Shown piece after piece: positions 25,595-31,480 of a stretch of 31,480 bases of DNA. Origin of the DNA: Peptacetobacter sp900539645 (GTDB lineage Bacteria; Bacillota; Clostridia; Peptostreptococcales; Peptostreptococcaceae); contig NZ_JBLOUI010000029.1 in NCBI RefSeq assembly GCF_047807365.1, forward strand, positions 1 to 31,480, written 5' to 3'. Positions within the stretch are counted from its first letter, which is position 1, and the number at the start of each line of letters is the position of its first letter. The notes under the pieces are model-generated. The model saw only the letters and a program-made list of their open reading frames with translations. It was not told where the DNA came from and ran no database searches. The position numbers and the translations under genes were made by a program.

Positions 25595-25652
25595 AATCAA
25601 AATTTCCTCTTACATTCTAGCTTGGCAATTAATAAATCGCCTCAAATTTTTA

Positions 25653-27029
25653 TTATCTTTCACAGTTTTTAAGTATATTTTCTATACAATCCAAATTGTT
25701 GTAAAAATGAGTGTGAAGATATGTCGCAAGTGTATTTTTCTTGCTATATCCTCCTTCCCATTCATCTACAACTTTTCCATCTCTAATTTTTCTCATCTTA
25801 TATGCGCATTTTTCGTCGCTTTTAAATATTGAGTGGTGGAATTCGTGCCCTCTTATACAATCTCCTTCTTTTGAGATAACTGTCTTTTCTATGGCTTTTC
25901 CTTCACAGTATCCAAATCTTCTAAGTCTAGGAGTCATTTCGCTGACACCTTCAAAAATCCCAACCATATTTCTTTCAACTCCAGACTTGTCTATAATAGA
26001 TTTTCCTAAATACATAAGTCCACCACATTCTGCATATATTGGAGTATTGTTTTCGTATAAGTCAAATATTGATTTTCTTATAGACTCATTTTTTTCTAAT
26101 TCCTCAGCAAAAATTTCTGGGAATCCTCCTCCAATGTACACAAAGTTGCACGTCGGAACCTCTATATCCTCAAGAGGACTAAAGTATTTTGTTTCTATTC
26201 CAAGTTTTTCAAATATCTCTATATTTTCTCTATAGTAGAAGTTAAATGCCTTATCATGTGCAATCGCAACAGTTTTTCCCTTAGCTAATTCAAATAAATT
26301 CTTCTTTTCCATTTCCTCAACTAAGTCAAATTTGCTGACAACTTCTTCGTTTTCTGATAATTCTATAATCCTATCTATATCTATATACTTTTCAATTTCA
26401 TCCGCAAGAGATGAGAATTTCTCAGATAATTTTTCAACCTCATCCATTGGAACAAGACCTAGATGTCTTGATTCAAGTGCAAATTTATCATTTGGTGGAA
26501 AATATCCAAAAACTTCTAGCCCACAGTATTTTTTTATAGACTCTTTTATTATGTTGAAGTGGCTTTCAGTTTTTACATTATTTGCAATAACACCTATGAT
26601 ATTTACATTTTTGTCTAAGTTTAAATAACCAAGTACTGTCGCTGCAGCAGATGCAGCCATTGCCTTACCATTTATAACTAGTATTACTGGAGTTTTGGTA
26701 ATCTTTGACGTGTAAGAACTGCTACATTTATCTATATCAGTTCCAAATCCATCATAAAGCCCCATAACCCCCTCAATCACAGAAATATCAGCATCCTTTG
26801 ACGCAGTATTTACTATGTATTTAATCTTTTCATCGTCTAACATATAAGAATCTAGGTTTCTAGAATCTCTACAAGTTATAAATGTGTGAAAAGACGGATC
26901 TATATAATCAGGCCCAACCTTGTATGGCTGCACCTTTAGATTTCTCTTTGTAAGTGCCCGCATAATCCCAAGCGAAATTGTAGTCTTTCCAACTCCACTT
27001 GAAGTACCTGCAATCATAATCTTTTTCAT
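25653..27029 (-). CDS. cbiA: Cobyrinate a,c-diamide synthase
   Basis: ATP- and glutamine-dependent amidation of the a and c carboxylates. The 458-aa protein has an N-terminal dethiobiotin-synthetase-like P-loop (AGTSSGVGKTTISLGIM) with PYKVGPDYIDPSFH. Its C-terminal class I glutamine amidotransferase domain shows IGGGFPE, the nucleophile Cys in YAECGGLMYLG and His in GHEFHHS. AGGAG precedes the ATG at 27029. It lies 35 nt after cbiP. Confidence 0.97.
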   Translation of the reverse strand: MKKIMIAGTSSGVGKTTISLGIMRALTKRNLKVQPYKVGPDYIDPSFHTFITCRDSRNLDSYMLDDEKIKYIVNTASKDADISVIEGVMGLYDGFGTDIDKCSSSYTSKITKTPVILVINGKAMAASAAATVLGYLNLDKNVNIIGVIANNVKTESHFNIIKESIKKYCGLEVFGYFPPNDKFALESRHLGLVPMDEVEKLSEKFSSLADEIEKYIDIDRIIELSENEEVVSKFDLVEEMEKKNLFELAKGKTVAIAHDKAFNFYYRENIEIFEKLGIETKYFSPLEDIEVPTCNFVYIGGGFPEIFAEELEKNESIRKSIFDLYENNTPIYAECGGLMYLGKSIIDKSGVERNMVGIFEGVSEMTPRLRRFGYCEGKAIEKTVISKEGDCIRGHEFHHSIFKSDEKCAYKMRKIRDGKVVDEWEGGYSKKNTLATYLHTHFYNNLDCIENILKNCER

Positions 27030-27064
27030 TTATCAAATCTCCTATTATTAACAGCATTAACTAT

Positions 27065-28603
27065 TTACTTGCTTGAATTTCCAACTATTTCGTATATTTT
27101 TTCCATGTCTAGGTTTTCTCTTAGCATATCCGCAAGTCTGTCATATTCTCTATTTTTAAACTCTTCAAATGATTCTACCTCACTAGTTATAGGCTCTAAG
27201 CCCTTCTTAGCTCTTATTGTGTTTAGAAGGGTTCTAGTAAAGTCTATCTCATCAAAAATCCCGTGTAGGTAAGTACCTACAACATTTCCTTCTGAATTTG
27301 AGCATCCTATTAAACAGTTCTCAACATTTTTATCCATTAAACCTGTAGGCTCACTCGCAAATATTTCGTCTACACATTCATCTAGTTTTGTTGTCGTTCC
27401 CATGTGTATTTCATAGCCTTTAACTTTTTTTCCTGATACATCATTTAAATAGCCTTGCACATTATCAGAAATAACTCTCTCTGTCTGCACAGTAGTTTTC
27501 TCTTTTTCAAATTCTGTAACAGTATTTAAAAGTCCTATTCCTTCTACTTCTAAATCGTCGCTTTCAACACCATATTTATCGACGATTTTTTTGCCTAACA
27601 TCTGATATCCACCACAGATTCCAAATACTAGCTTTCCTCTTCTAGCACATTCCTTTATCTGCTCCTCAAGTCCAGTTTCTCTTAAATATTTTAAATCATC
27701 TACTGTACTCTTAGTTCCTGGAATAATTAGCATATCAGGATTTCCAATAGACTCACCAAAATCAACATATCTAAGACTTACATCACTCTGTGTTTCAAAG
27801 ATATTGAAATCTGTAAAGTTTGACATATGTGGAGTCCTAACTATTTCGATATTTATATCATTTTTCTTTGTTGCCTTTTTAAATCTAGTAGTTACACTGT
27901 CCTCGTCCTCAATCTTAATATCAGAGTACGGAACAACTCCCAAAACAGGTATATGTATGATATCCTCAAGCATCTTCACACCTTCAGCAAAGTACTCTTT
28001 TTTTCCTCTAAATTTATTGATAATTACACCTTTCACTCTTTTTCTCTCGTCCTCAGTTAAAAGTGCAAGTGTACCTACAATAGAGGCAAATACCCCTCCT
28101 CTGTCTATATCAGATACCAAAACAACTGGAGCATCAGCGATTTCTGCCATCCCCATATTTGAGATATCTCTTTCTTTTAAATTTATCTCGGCGCAACTTC
28201 CTGCACCTTCCATAATAATTACATCATACTCATTTTCTAAATCAGAAAATGTGTCCTTTAAAATATCTACTAACTCTAATTTATATTCATGATATTCAGA
28301 GGAATGCATCTCTCCAACAACTTTTCCTCTAACAATTACCTGACTTCTATGATTTCCGCATGGCTTTAATAGGATTGGGTTCATGTCTGCTTTTGGTTTT
28401 ATCCCTGCTGCTTCTGCCTGAAATACCTGAGCTCTTCCCATCTCTAGTCCTTCATCTGTTATGAAAGAGTTTAGTGCCATGTTCTGTGGTTTAAAAGGAG
28501 CTACTTTGTATCCGTCCTGAGCAAAAATTCTGCACATACCTGCAGCGATTATACTCTTTCCTACATTGGATGCAGTTCCTTGAAACATTATTTTTCCTTT
28601 CAA
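27065..28603 (-). CDS. cbiP: Adenosylcobyric acid synthase (glutamine-hydrolysing)
   Basis: Amidates four further carboxylates (b, d, e, g). The 512-aa protein starts KGKIMFQGTASNVGKSIIAAG (P-loop), followed by PFKPQNMALNSFITDEG and EGAGSCAEINL, and ends with a glutamine amidotransferase domain: LVFGICGGYQMLG (nucleophile Cys) and YLHGIFD. I choose a TTG start at 28603, eight bases after GGAG; the frame is open back to a TTG at 28621, but the family start fits 28603. It is the first gene of the 17-gene operon. A TATAAT box overlapped upstream by a GATAAT-A-ATTATC palindrome precedes it. Confidence 0.96.
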   Translation of the reverse strand: MKGKIMFQGTASNVGKSIIAAGMCRIFAQDGYKVAPFKPQNMALNSFITDEGLEMGRAQVFQAEAAGIKPKADMNPILLKPCGNHRSQVIVRGKVVGEMHSSEYHEYKLELVDILKDTFSDLENEYDVIIMEGAGSCAEINLKERDISNMGMAEIADAPVVLVSDIDRGGVFASIVGTLALLTEDERKRVKGVIINKFRGKKEYFAEGVKMLEDIIHIPVLGVVPYSDIKIEDEDSVTTRFKKATKKNDINIEIVRTPHMSNFTDFNIFETQSDVSLRYVDFGESIGNPDMLIIPGTKSTVDDLKYLRETGLEEQIKECARRGKLVFGICGGYQMLGKKIVDKYGVESDDLEVEGIGLLNTVTEFEKEKTTVQTERVISDNVQGYLNDVSGKKVKGYEIHMGTTTKLDECVDEIFASEPTGLMDKNVENCLIGCSNSEGNVVGTYLHGIFDEIDFTRTLLNTIRAKKGLEPITSEVESFEEFKNREYDRLADMLRENLDMEKIYEIVGNSSK

Positions 28604-28642
28604 AAATTTCACTCCTTTCAACGTATAATTTTCCTATCTTAT

Positions 28643-28648
28643 ATTATA
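28643..28648 (-). promoter_or_regulatory. Probable -10 box of the cobalamin operon
   Basis: TATAAT on the minus strand, about 40 nt before the cbiP start, with no good -35. No cobalamin riboswitch-like leader fits between here and cbiP, since the leader is only about 30 nt. Confidence 0.55.
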
Positions 28649-28660
28649 CTATTTAACAAC

Positions 28661-28673
28661 GATAATAATTATC
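28661..28673. promoter_or_regulatory. Fur-box-like palindrome over the cobalamin operon promoter
   Basis: GATAAT-A-ATTATC is a perfect 6-1-6 inverted repeat, matching 13 of the 15 positions of the 7-1-7 Fur-family consensus TGATAATNATTATCA. It covers the -35 position of the cbiP promoter, so a bound repressor would block transcription. A Fur, Zur or PerR-type protein is possible; AT-rich DNA makes chance matches easier. Confidence 0.4.
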
Positions 28674-28781
28674 TTTTTTAATGATTTTAATGTTATTTTT
28701 CTCATTTTATTTTGTATTTTTGATTATATAGGAAATTGATGTAGGTTTTATTAAACATAATTTTTTATCAACTAATAACAT

Positions 28782-28819
28782 AAAAAATGCGATTGCATCT
28801 AATTTTTGCAATCGCATTT
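28782..28819 (-). terminator. Rho-independent terminator of the CWB2 gene
   Basis: The arms AAATGCGATTGCA (28785-28797) and TGCAATCGCATTT (28807-28819) are perfectly complementary over 13 bp with a 9-nt loop. On the minus strand the stem ends in six T. It separates the CWB2 gene from the cobalamin operon. Confidence 0.93.
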
Positions 28820-28877
28820 GTATGTTACTATTTTACAATTTTTAATACATATCCTTAGCTATAAATATATATACATA

Positions 28878-29816
28878 CTATACATTCTTTCTAGCTGCTA
28901 CTAAACAAGATGATTCTATCTTTGAATTAAGCTCTTCAAAGTAAACGAATAATAATTCATCCGCACCATTTAATACACTTTTATCACTTTTTTCACTAAC
29001 TAATACTATCGGTTGGTCAGCTGTTATTGCTTGAAGTGCAAATGATCTATGTATTCCATCTGACTCTAATATCATAAATTTTTTACAATTTGGATAGAAT
29101 TTTTTTATTACTTTCTTATTTGTTTCAAATCTATTTCTTCCTCCAATTCTGATGGCATTAGTTTTATTAACTAAATTATCACTTATTACAGCATTTCCAC
29201 CTATTGCATAAGTTTTTACTGAATTTAAATCAGAGTTTAGTTTTTTACCATCCGTAACTATAACAGGCATTTTATTCTTTATTGCTGCAGAAGCTATTGA
29301 TACGGCATCAGCTTCTCCATTTTTCCCATTTACAATAGCAACAGTATCGACATCAGTTAATCTAGCCACTTCCTCTGCTACTCTATAGCTAGTTTGATAT
29401 CTATCTCTTCCTGCTAATCTAATTACATTATGTCCTTCTCTTCTTAGCTTATTTTCTAATTCCTTTGTTATTACTCGCTCTCCACCTACTATATATACAT
29501 CTTCAGTAAGTATATAATCTCTAACAACTCCACTACTTCCATGAGAAGTATATACTGGCACTAAATTAGCATTAGCCGCACCAACAAGCCCACTTGCACT
29601 TAACCCATCTGGGATATCTCTTTGAGATACTAAAACAGTAGCGTCTGCATCTTCTTTTAAGAAATATTCAAAGTTATCATATGATTCATAAGGTCCTATA
29701 TTTACATATTTTGCATCCACTACATCATCTCTATAATCTGATAATGCAGATACCTGAGCTATTGTTGATAACATTAATATTGCGCCCAATGCTATTGACA
29801 TTAATTTTTTGTGCAT
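28878..29816 (-). CDS. Secreted protein made of CWB2 cell-wall-binding repeats
   Basis: A 312-aa exported protein. A signal peptide (MHKKLMSIALGAILML..., cleavage near residues 24-25 after SAL or similar) is followed by about three tandem CWB2 (PF04122-type) repeats. The clearest begins IRLAGRDRYQTSYRVAEEV and runs through VAIVNGKNGEADAVSIASAA, MPVIVTD and YAIGGNAVIS. The third begins IRIGGRNRFETNKKV and ends early. In C. difficile such triplets anchor S-layer-associated proteins to the anionic wall polymer. Here there is no additional effector domain, so it may be a minor cell-wall protein or the anchoring part of one. AAGGAGG lies eight bases before the ATG. It has its own terminator and is divergent from the XRE gene. 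Confidence 0.9.
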   Translation of the reverse strand: MHKKLMSIALGAILMLSTIAQVSALSDYRDDVVDAKYVNIGPYESYDNFEYFLKEDADATVLVSQRDIPDGLSASGLVGAANANLVPVYTSHGSSGVVRDYILTEDVYIVGGERVITKELENKLRREGHNVIRLAGRDRYQTSYRVAEEVARLTDVDTVAIVNGKNGEADAVSIASAAIKNKMPVIVTDGKKLNSDLNSVKTYAIGGNAVISDNLVNKTNAIRIGGRNRFETNKKVIKKFYPNCKKFMILESDGIHRSFALQAITADQPIVLVSEKSDKSVLNGADELLFVYFEELNSKIESSCLVAARKNV

Positions 29817-29850
29817 GATAATTACCTCCTTCTATTTGTTAATTTTATAG

Positions 29851-29879
29851 TACTACTTATTTTATTTAAATTCAATCTT
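29851..29879 (-). promoter_or_regulatory. Possible promoter of the CWB2 gene
   Basis: On the minus strand TTGAAT, a 17-nt spacer and TACTAT lie about 35 nt before the start codon. The match is modest and the region is very AT-rich; another TATAAT further upstream (just downstream of the operator at 29923-29937) is an alternative. Confidence 0.35.
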
Positions 29880-29922
29880 TTGTATTCAATATTTCTATAC
29901 TATCAATATTATATTATTATAT

Positions 29923-29937
29923 TTCACTATAAGTGAA
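29923..29937. promoter_or_regulatory. Putative controller-protein operator, distal site
   Basis: TTCACTATAAGTGAA, with 6-bp perfect arms (TTCACT/AGTGAA) and a 3-nt centre. It lies just upstream of the -35 position of the XRE gene promoter, suitable for activation. A related 15-mer occurs at 29968-29982. Confidence 0.55.
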
Positions 29938-29957
29938 TTTTTTCTCGGTTGTTTGCA

Positions 29958-29966
29958 TGCGATAAT
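29958..29966 (+). promoter_or_regulatory. Extended -10 promoter of the XRE gene
   Basis: TGCGATAAT fits the extended -10 form TGnTATAAT with one mismatch. The -35 region is only a T-run, so activity may depend on the extended element or on an activator at 29923-29937. The inferred start (about 29973) falls inside the second operator-like site. Confidence 0.5.
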
Positions 29967-29967
29967 A

Positions 29968-29982
29968 TTCATATATAGTGAA
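29968..29982. promoter_or_regulatory. Putative controller-protein operator, proximal site
   Basis: TTCATATATAGTGAA shares TTCAy-N5-GTGAA with the site at 29923-29937, 45 bp away start to start. It overlaps the inferred transcription start and ends just before the ribosome binding site, suitable for repression. Confidence 0.45.
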
Positions 29983-29994
29983 AGGAGTTTTGTT

Positions 29995-30228
29995 ATGTAT
30001 TTTGAAAATGATAAAGAATTATTCAAAACAATAGGAAATAATCTTCGTATTTTTCGTAAAAATGCAAATTTAACGCAAGCTCAATTAGCAGAAGCTGTTG
30101 GAATAAGTATAAGTTATTTATCAAAGATTGAAGCGATTAATTGTGATAAGAGTATTTCTCTTTCTATACTTAACCAGATTGCAAATTTTCTCGAAGTTGA
30201 TATTATTGATTTTTTTAAGGGGGAATGA
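29995..30228 (+). CDS. XRE-family regulator, probable restriction-modification controller (C) protein
   Basis: A 77-aa single-domain Cro/C1-type DNA-binding protein, the usual size for controller proteins. The helix-turn-helix lies at about residues 27-48 (LTQAQLAEAVGISISYLSKIE), followed by helices containing SLSILNQIANFLEVDIIDFF. The ATG at 29995 has AAAGGAG seven bases upstream; an earlier ATG at 29953 lacks one and would sit before the inferred transcription start. Two operator-like repeats flank its promoter, one near the -35 and one over the start, the activator/repressor arrangement known for C proteins. Its stop is 3 nt before the nuclease start, so the two are translated together. 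Other small XRE regulators (toxin-antitoxin, phage) cannot be excluded by sequence alone. Confidence 0.85.
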   Translation: MYFENDKELFKTIGNNLRIFRKNANLTQAQLAEAVGISISYLSKIEAINCDKSISLSILNQIANFLEVDIIDFFKGE

Positions 30229-30231
30229 TTT

Positions 30232-30756
30232 ATGTCAAGAAAAGCTAATACACATGGTGGAGGAGCAAAAACTAACGAAAATGGTCTTTTATTTGAACAA
30301 TCTACTTCTCTTGTAGATTCATTAATTAATGCTGGCTTTACAGTTAAAAATGATGAGATCTTTTCTGATGGAAAACTTTTAGGTTATACATATAATAAAT
30401 TTAAATTTTATAAGCATTTTTTATCAAAAAAAGGAATTAATTATAAGGATTATAACTCAAAACGATGGCTTCCTGATGATGTCTTTATAAATGAAATCAA
30501 CAAGACAGTTTATATAATCGAAAAAAAATTTCAAAAGAGTTCTGGTTCAGTTGATGAAAAACTTGCAACATTTTTATTCAAAATATACGAATACGAGAAA
30601 CTTCTTACTCCTATTGGATATAAAATCCAATATATTTACCTACTATCTTCTAATTGGTTCAAACAGAAGAAATATGATGATTATTTTACTTATATGGAAC
30701 TACATAATTGTCCTTATTATTTTGATGAATTACCTTTATCAGCAATTGGACTATAA
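30232..30756 (+). CDS. Putative PD-(D/E)XK restriction endonuclease
   Basis: A 174-aa soluble protein. Residues 81-83 (PDD) and 97-99 (EKK, preceded by the hydrophobic strand TVYII) give the PD-(X)13-ExK spacing of a nuclease active site. SGSVDEK follows at 104-110, a segment I recall after the catalytic strand in some type II restriction enzymes. The N-terminus is rich in Gly/Lys/Asn (THGGGAKTNENGLLFEQ), perhaps a DNA- or dimer-contact region. It directly follows a controller-like gene, as restriction genes often do. AAGGGGG precedes the ATG. Target sequence and cleavage are unknown, and no methyltransferase is in the window. It could instead be a nuclease in another defence system. Confidence 0.7.
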   Translation: MSRKANTHGGGAKTNENGLLFEQSTSLVDSLINAGFTVKNDEIFSDGKLLGYTYNKFKFYKHFLSKKGINYKDYNSKRWLPDDVFINEINKTVYIIEKKFQKSSGSVDEKLATFLFKIYEYEKLLTPIGYKIQYIYLLSSNWFKQKKYDDYFTYMELHNCPYYFDELPLSAIGL

Positions 30757-30807
30757 TTGTTAATTTTATCAATATTTTTTATTATTACTAAATGGAGGTG
30801 TATTTTT

Positions 30808-31344
30808 ATGGTTTATAGTTATAATGAAGTAACTCATTTTTTCTCTAATGAAGGTTCTAGAAATGAAGTTCGTATGCGTGTAATTAATAAATTTTCAGAA
30901 GAAGTTTTTGGTACAGGGCCTGCTAAAAACGCTTCTCGTTACAAATACTACGTAGAAACACTAAAAAATGGTAATCGTATTTATCTACAACGACCAGCAC
31001 GTTTTCACAATGGATTTGATTTTCTAGTTTGTGTAGAAAATACAAATTATGCAGAAGAAGGAAAAAGACGTCGCAACTACCCAAAACACGATGATATAAA
31101 AAATGATTTAAATTTAAAAAAAGCAGAAAATCCAGAAATGTACTCTAAATTATATGATATTCTAAAAAAAGTTTTTGAGTGTAATGATGTATTAGATGAA
31201 GAAATTGATACTATTCATTTTGAGTCTGGTCTCCCTGTAGACCATATAGTTAAAGCCGCAAAATGGTTATTTATAGAACAAGATATTCGTTATTGGAATT
31301 ACTCTGGAAGATATATGACTTGGGAAATAATTCCTGAAAAATAA
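30808..31344 (+). CDS. Small protein of unknown function in the nuclease module
   Basis: A 178-aa soluble protein I do not recognise. Visible features: an N-terminal MVYSYNEVTHFFSNEGSRNEVRM, a basic stretch EGKRRRNYPKHDD at about 103-115, charged helices after it, and an aromatic C-terminal end (IRYWNYSGRYMTWEII). No methyltransferase motifs (FxGxG, DPPY, PCQ) are visible, so it is not the missing modification enzyme. The start at 30808 has GGAGG nine bases upstream; the open frame begins earlier at 30757 without one. It follows the nuclease gene by 51 nt on the same strand. About nine of its twelve Arg codons are CGN, against AGA in most of the window, which suggests acquired DNA. A specificity or auxiliary role is only a guess. 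Confidence 0.75.
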   Translation: MVYSYNEVTHFFSNEGSRNEVRMRVINKFSEEVFGTGPAKNASRYKYYVETLKNGNRIYLQRPARFHNGFDFLVCVENTNYAEEGKRRRNYPKHDDIKNDLNLKKAENPEMYSKLYDILKKVFECNDVLDEEIDTIHFESGLPVDHIVKAAKWLFIEQDIRYWNYSGRYMTWEIIPEK

Positions 31345-31386
31345 CAAAAATACAAATTATATTTATTAACCTTGAATTTATAATCT

Positions 31387-31480
31387 AAGTGCAACAAAAA
31401 AAAGAACTCATATCATTTTCTTGGTATAATATTCATGCCAACAAAAATTAAAACCAAGGAGAAAATGATATGAGTCTATA
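31387..31480 (+). mobile_element. Probable left end of an insertion sequence (partial)
   Basis: After an AT-rich gap, AAGTGCAAC at 31387 could be the start of a terminal repeat. A promoter-like TATAAT (31425-31430) is followed by AGGAG (31457-31461) and an ATG at 31470. The segment 31406-31425 is the reverse complement of 31453-31475 apart from three extra bases (GAG), so read-through RNA would fold over the ribosome binding site and start codon. That is a known trait of transposase genes, but the right end and the transposase are outside the window and the family is not determined. Confidence 0.4.
31470..31480 (+). CDS. Start of an open reading frame cut by the window edge (transposase candidate)
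   Basis: ATG AGT CTA TA follows AGGAG by eight bases; only Met-Ser-Leu is visible. The earlier ATG at 31465 hits a stop after one codon. Assignment as a transposase rests only on the read-through-protected start described for the surrounding element. Confidence 0.4.

Noticed and set aside
26332..28292. Several plus-strand open frames opposite cbiA and cbiP
   Set aside because: All are shadows of well-supported amidase genes with the same Ser/Phe-rich composition.
28622..28877. Search for a cobalamin riboswitch upstream of cbiP
   Set aside because: No B12-box-like GCCACTG or multi-stem leader is visible on the minus strand; the region holds only the CWB2 terminator, AT-rich DNA and the promoter with its palindrome.
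29899..29906. ACTATCAA half-site of the LysR palindrome upstream of the CWB2 gene
   Set aside because: Only one arm is present, with no partner at the right distance; an 8-mer of this composition can occur by chance in AT-rich DNA.

Overview
The window is AT-rich, low-GC Gram-positive DNA. Its signs are AGA-dominated arginine codons in the resident genes, strong AGGAGG-type ribosome binding sites, frequent TTG/GTG starts and a clostridial 16S rRNA 5' end. A secreted protein made of CWB2 cell-wall-binding repeats, a repeat type typical of Clostridioides difficile and its relatives, points to the Peptostreptococcaceae. The genus is not determined.

Layout. (1) 1-416: the 5' end of a 16S rRNA gene on the minus strand, with its leader and a near-consensus promoter. 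(2) 417-1825 (-): a precorrin-2 dehydrogenase and an arginase-superfamily protein. (3) 1971-4843 (-): a complete TRAP carboxylate transporter, dctQ-dctM-dctP, ended by a terminator. (4) 5061-11671: a hydroaromatic (shikimate/quinate) regulon. A minus-strand set aroE (YdiB type), MFS carrier (YdiN-like) and aroD is divergent from a LysR regulator, and a large Old Yellow Enzyme-type flavoprotein reductase follows the regulator. One palindrome, TTGATAGT-N5-ACTATCAA, lies upstream of both aroE and the reductase, 42 nt before a TATAAT box in each case. (5) 11838-28603 (-): a 17-gene anaerobic cobalamin operon, in transcription order cbiP, cbiA, cbiB, cobD, pduX, cbiC, cbiD, cbiE, cbiT, cbiF, cbiG, cbiH, cbiJ, cbiK, cbiL, hemC and a cobA-hemD fusion. 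(6) 28878-29816 (-): the CWB2 protein. (7) 29995-31344 (+): a compact module of XRE controller, PD-(D/E)XK-type nuclease and a small unknown protein, resembling the regulatory end of a type II restriction system; no methyltransferase is in view. (8) 31387-31480: probably the left edge of an insertion sequence, with a transposase-like start cut by the window edge.

How the genes work together. The cobalamin operon covers porphobilinogen to adenosylcobinamide phosphate, except for precorrin-2 oxidation (encoded apart, at 417-1001), corrinoid adenosylation and nucleotide-loop assembly. The regulon in region 4 has import, shikimate/quinate oxidation and dehydroquinate dehydration, but no dehydroshikimate dehydratase. 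Its co-regulated ene-reductase suggests a reductive fate for 3-dehydroshikimate, and this is the most interesting hypothesis in the window. The nuclease module uses mostly CGN arginine codons, unlike its surroundings, and looks acquired.
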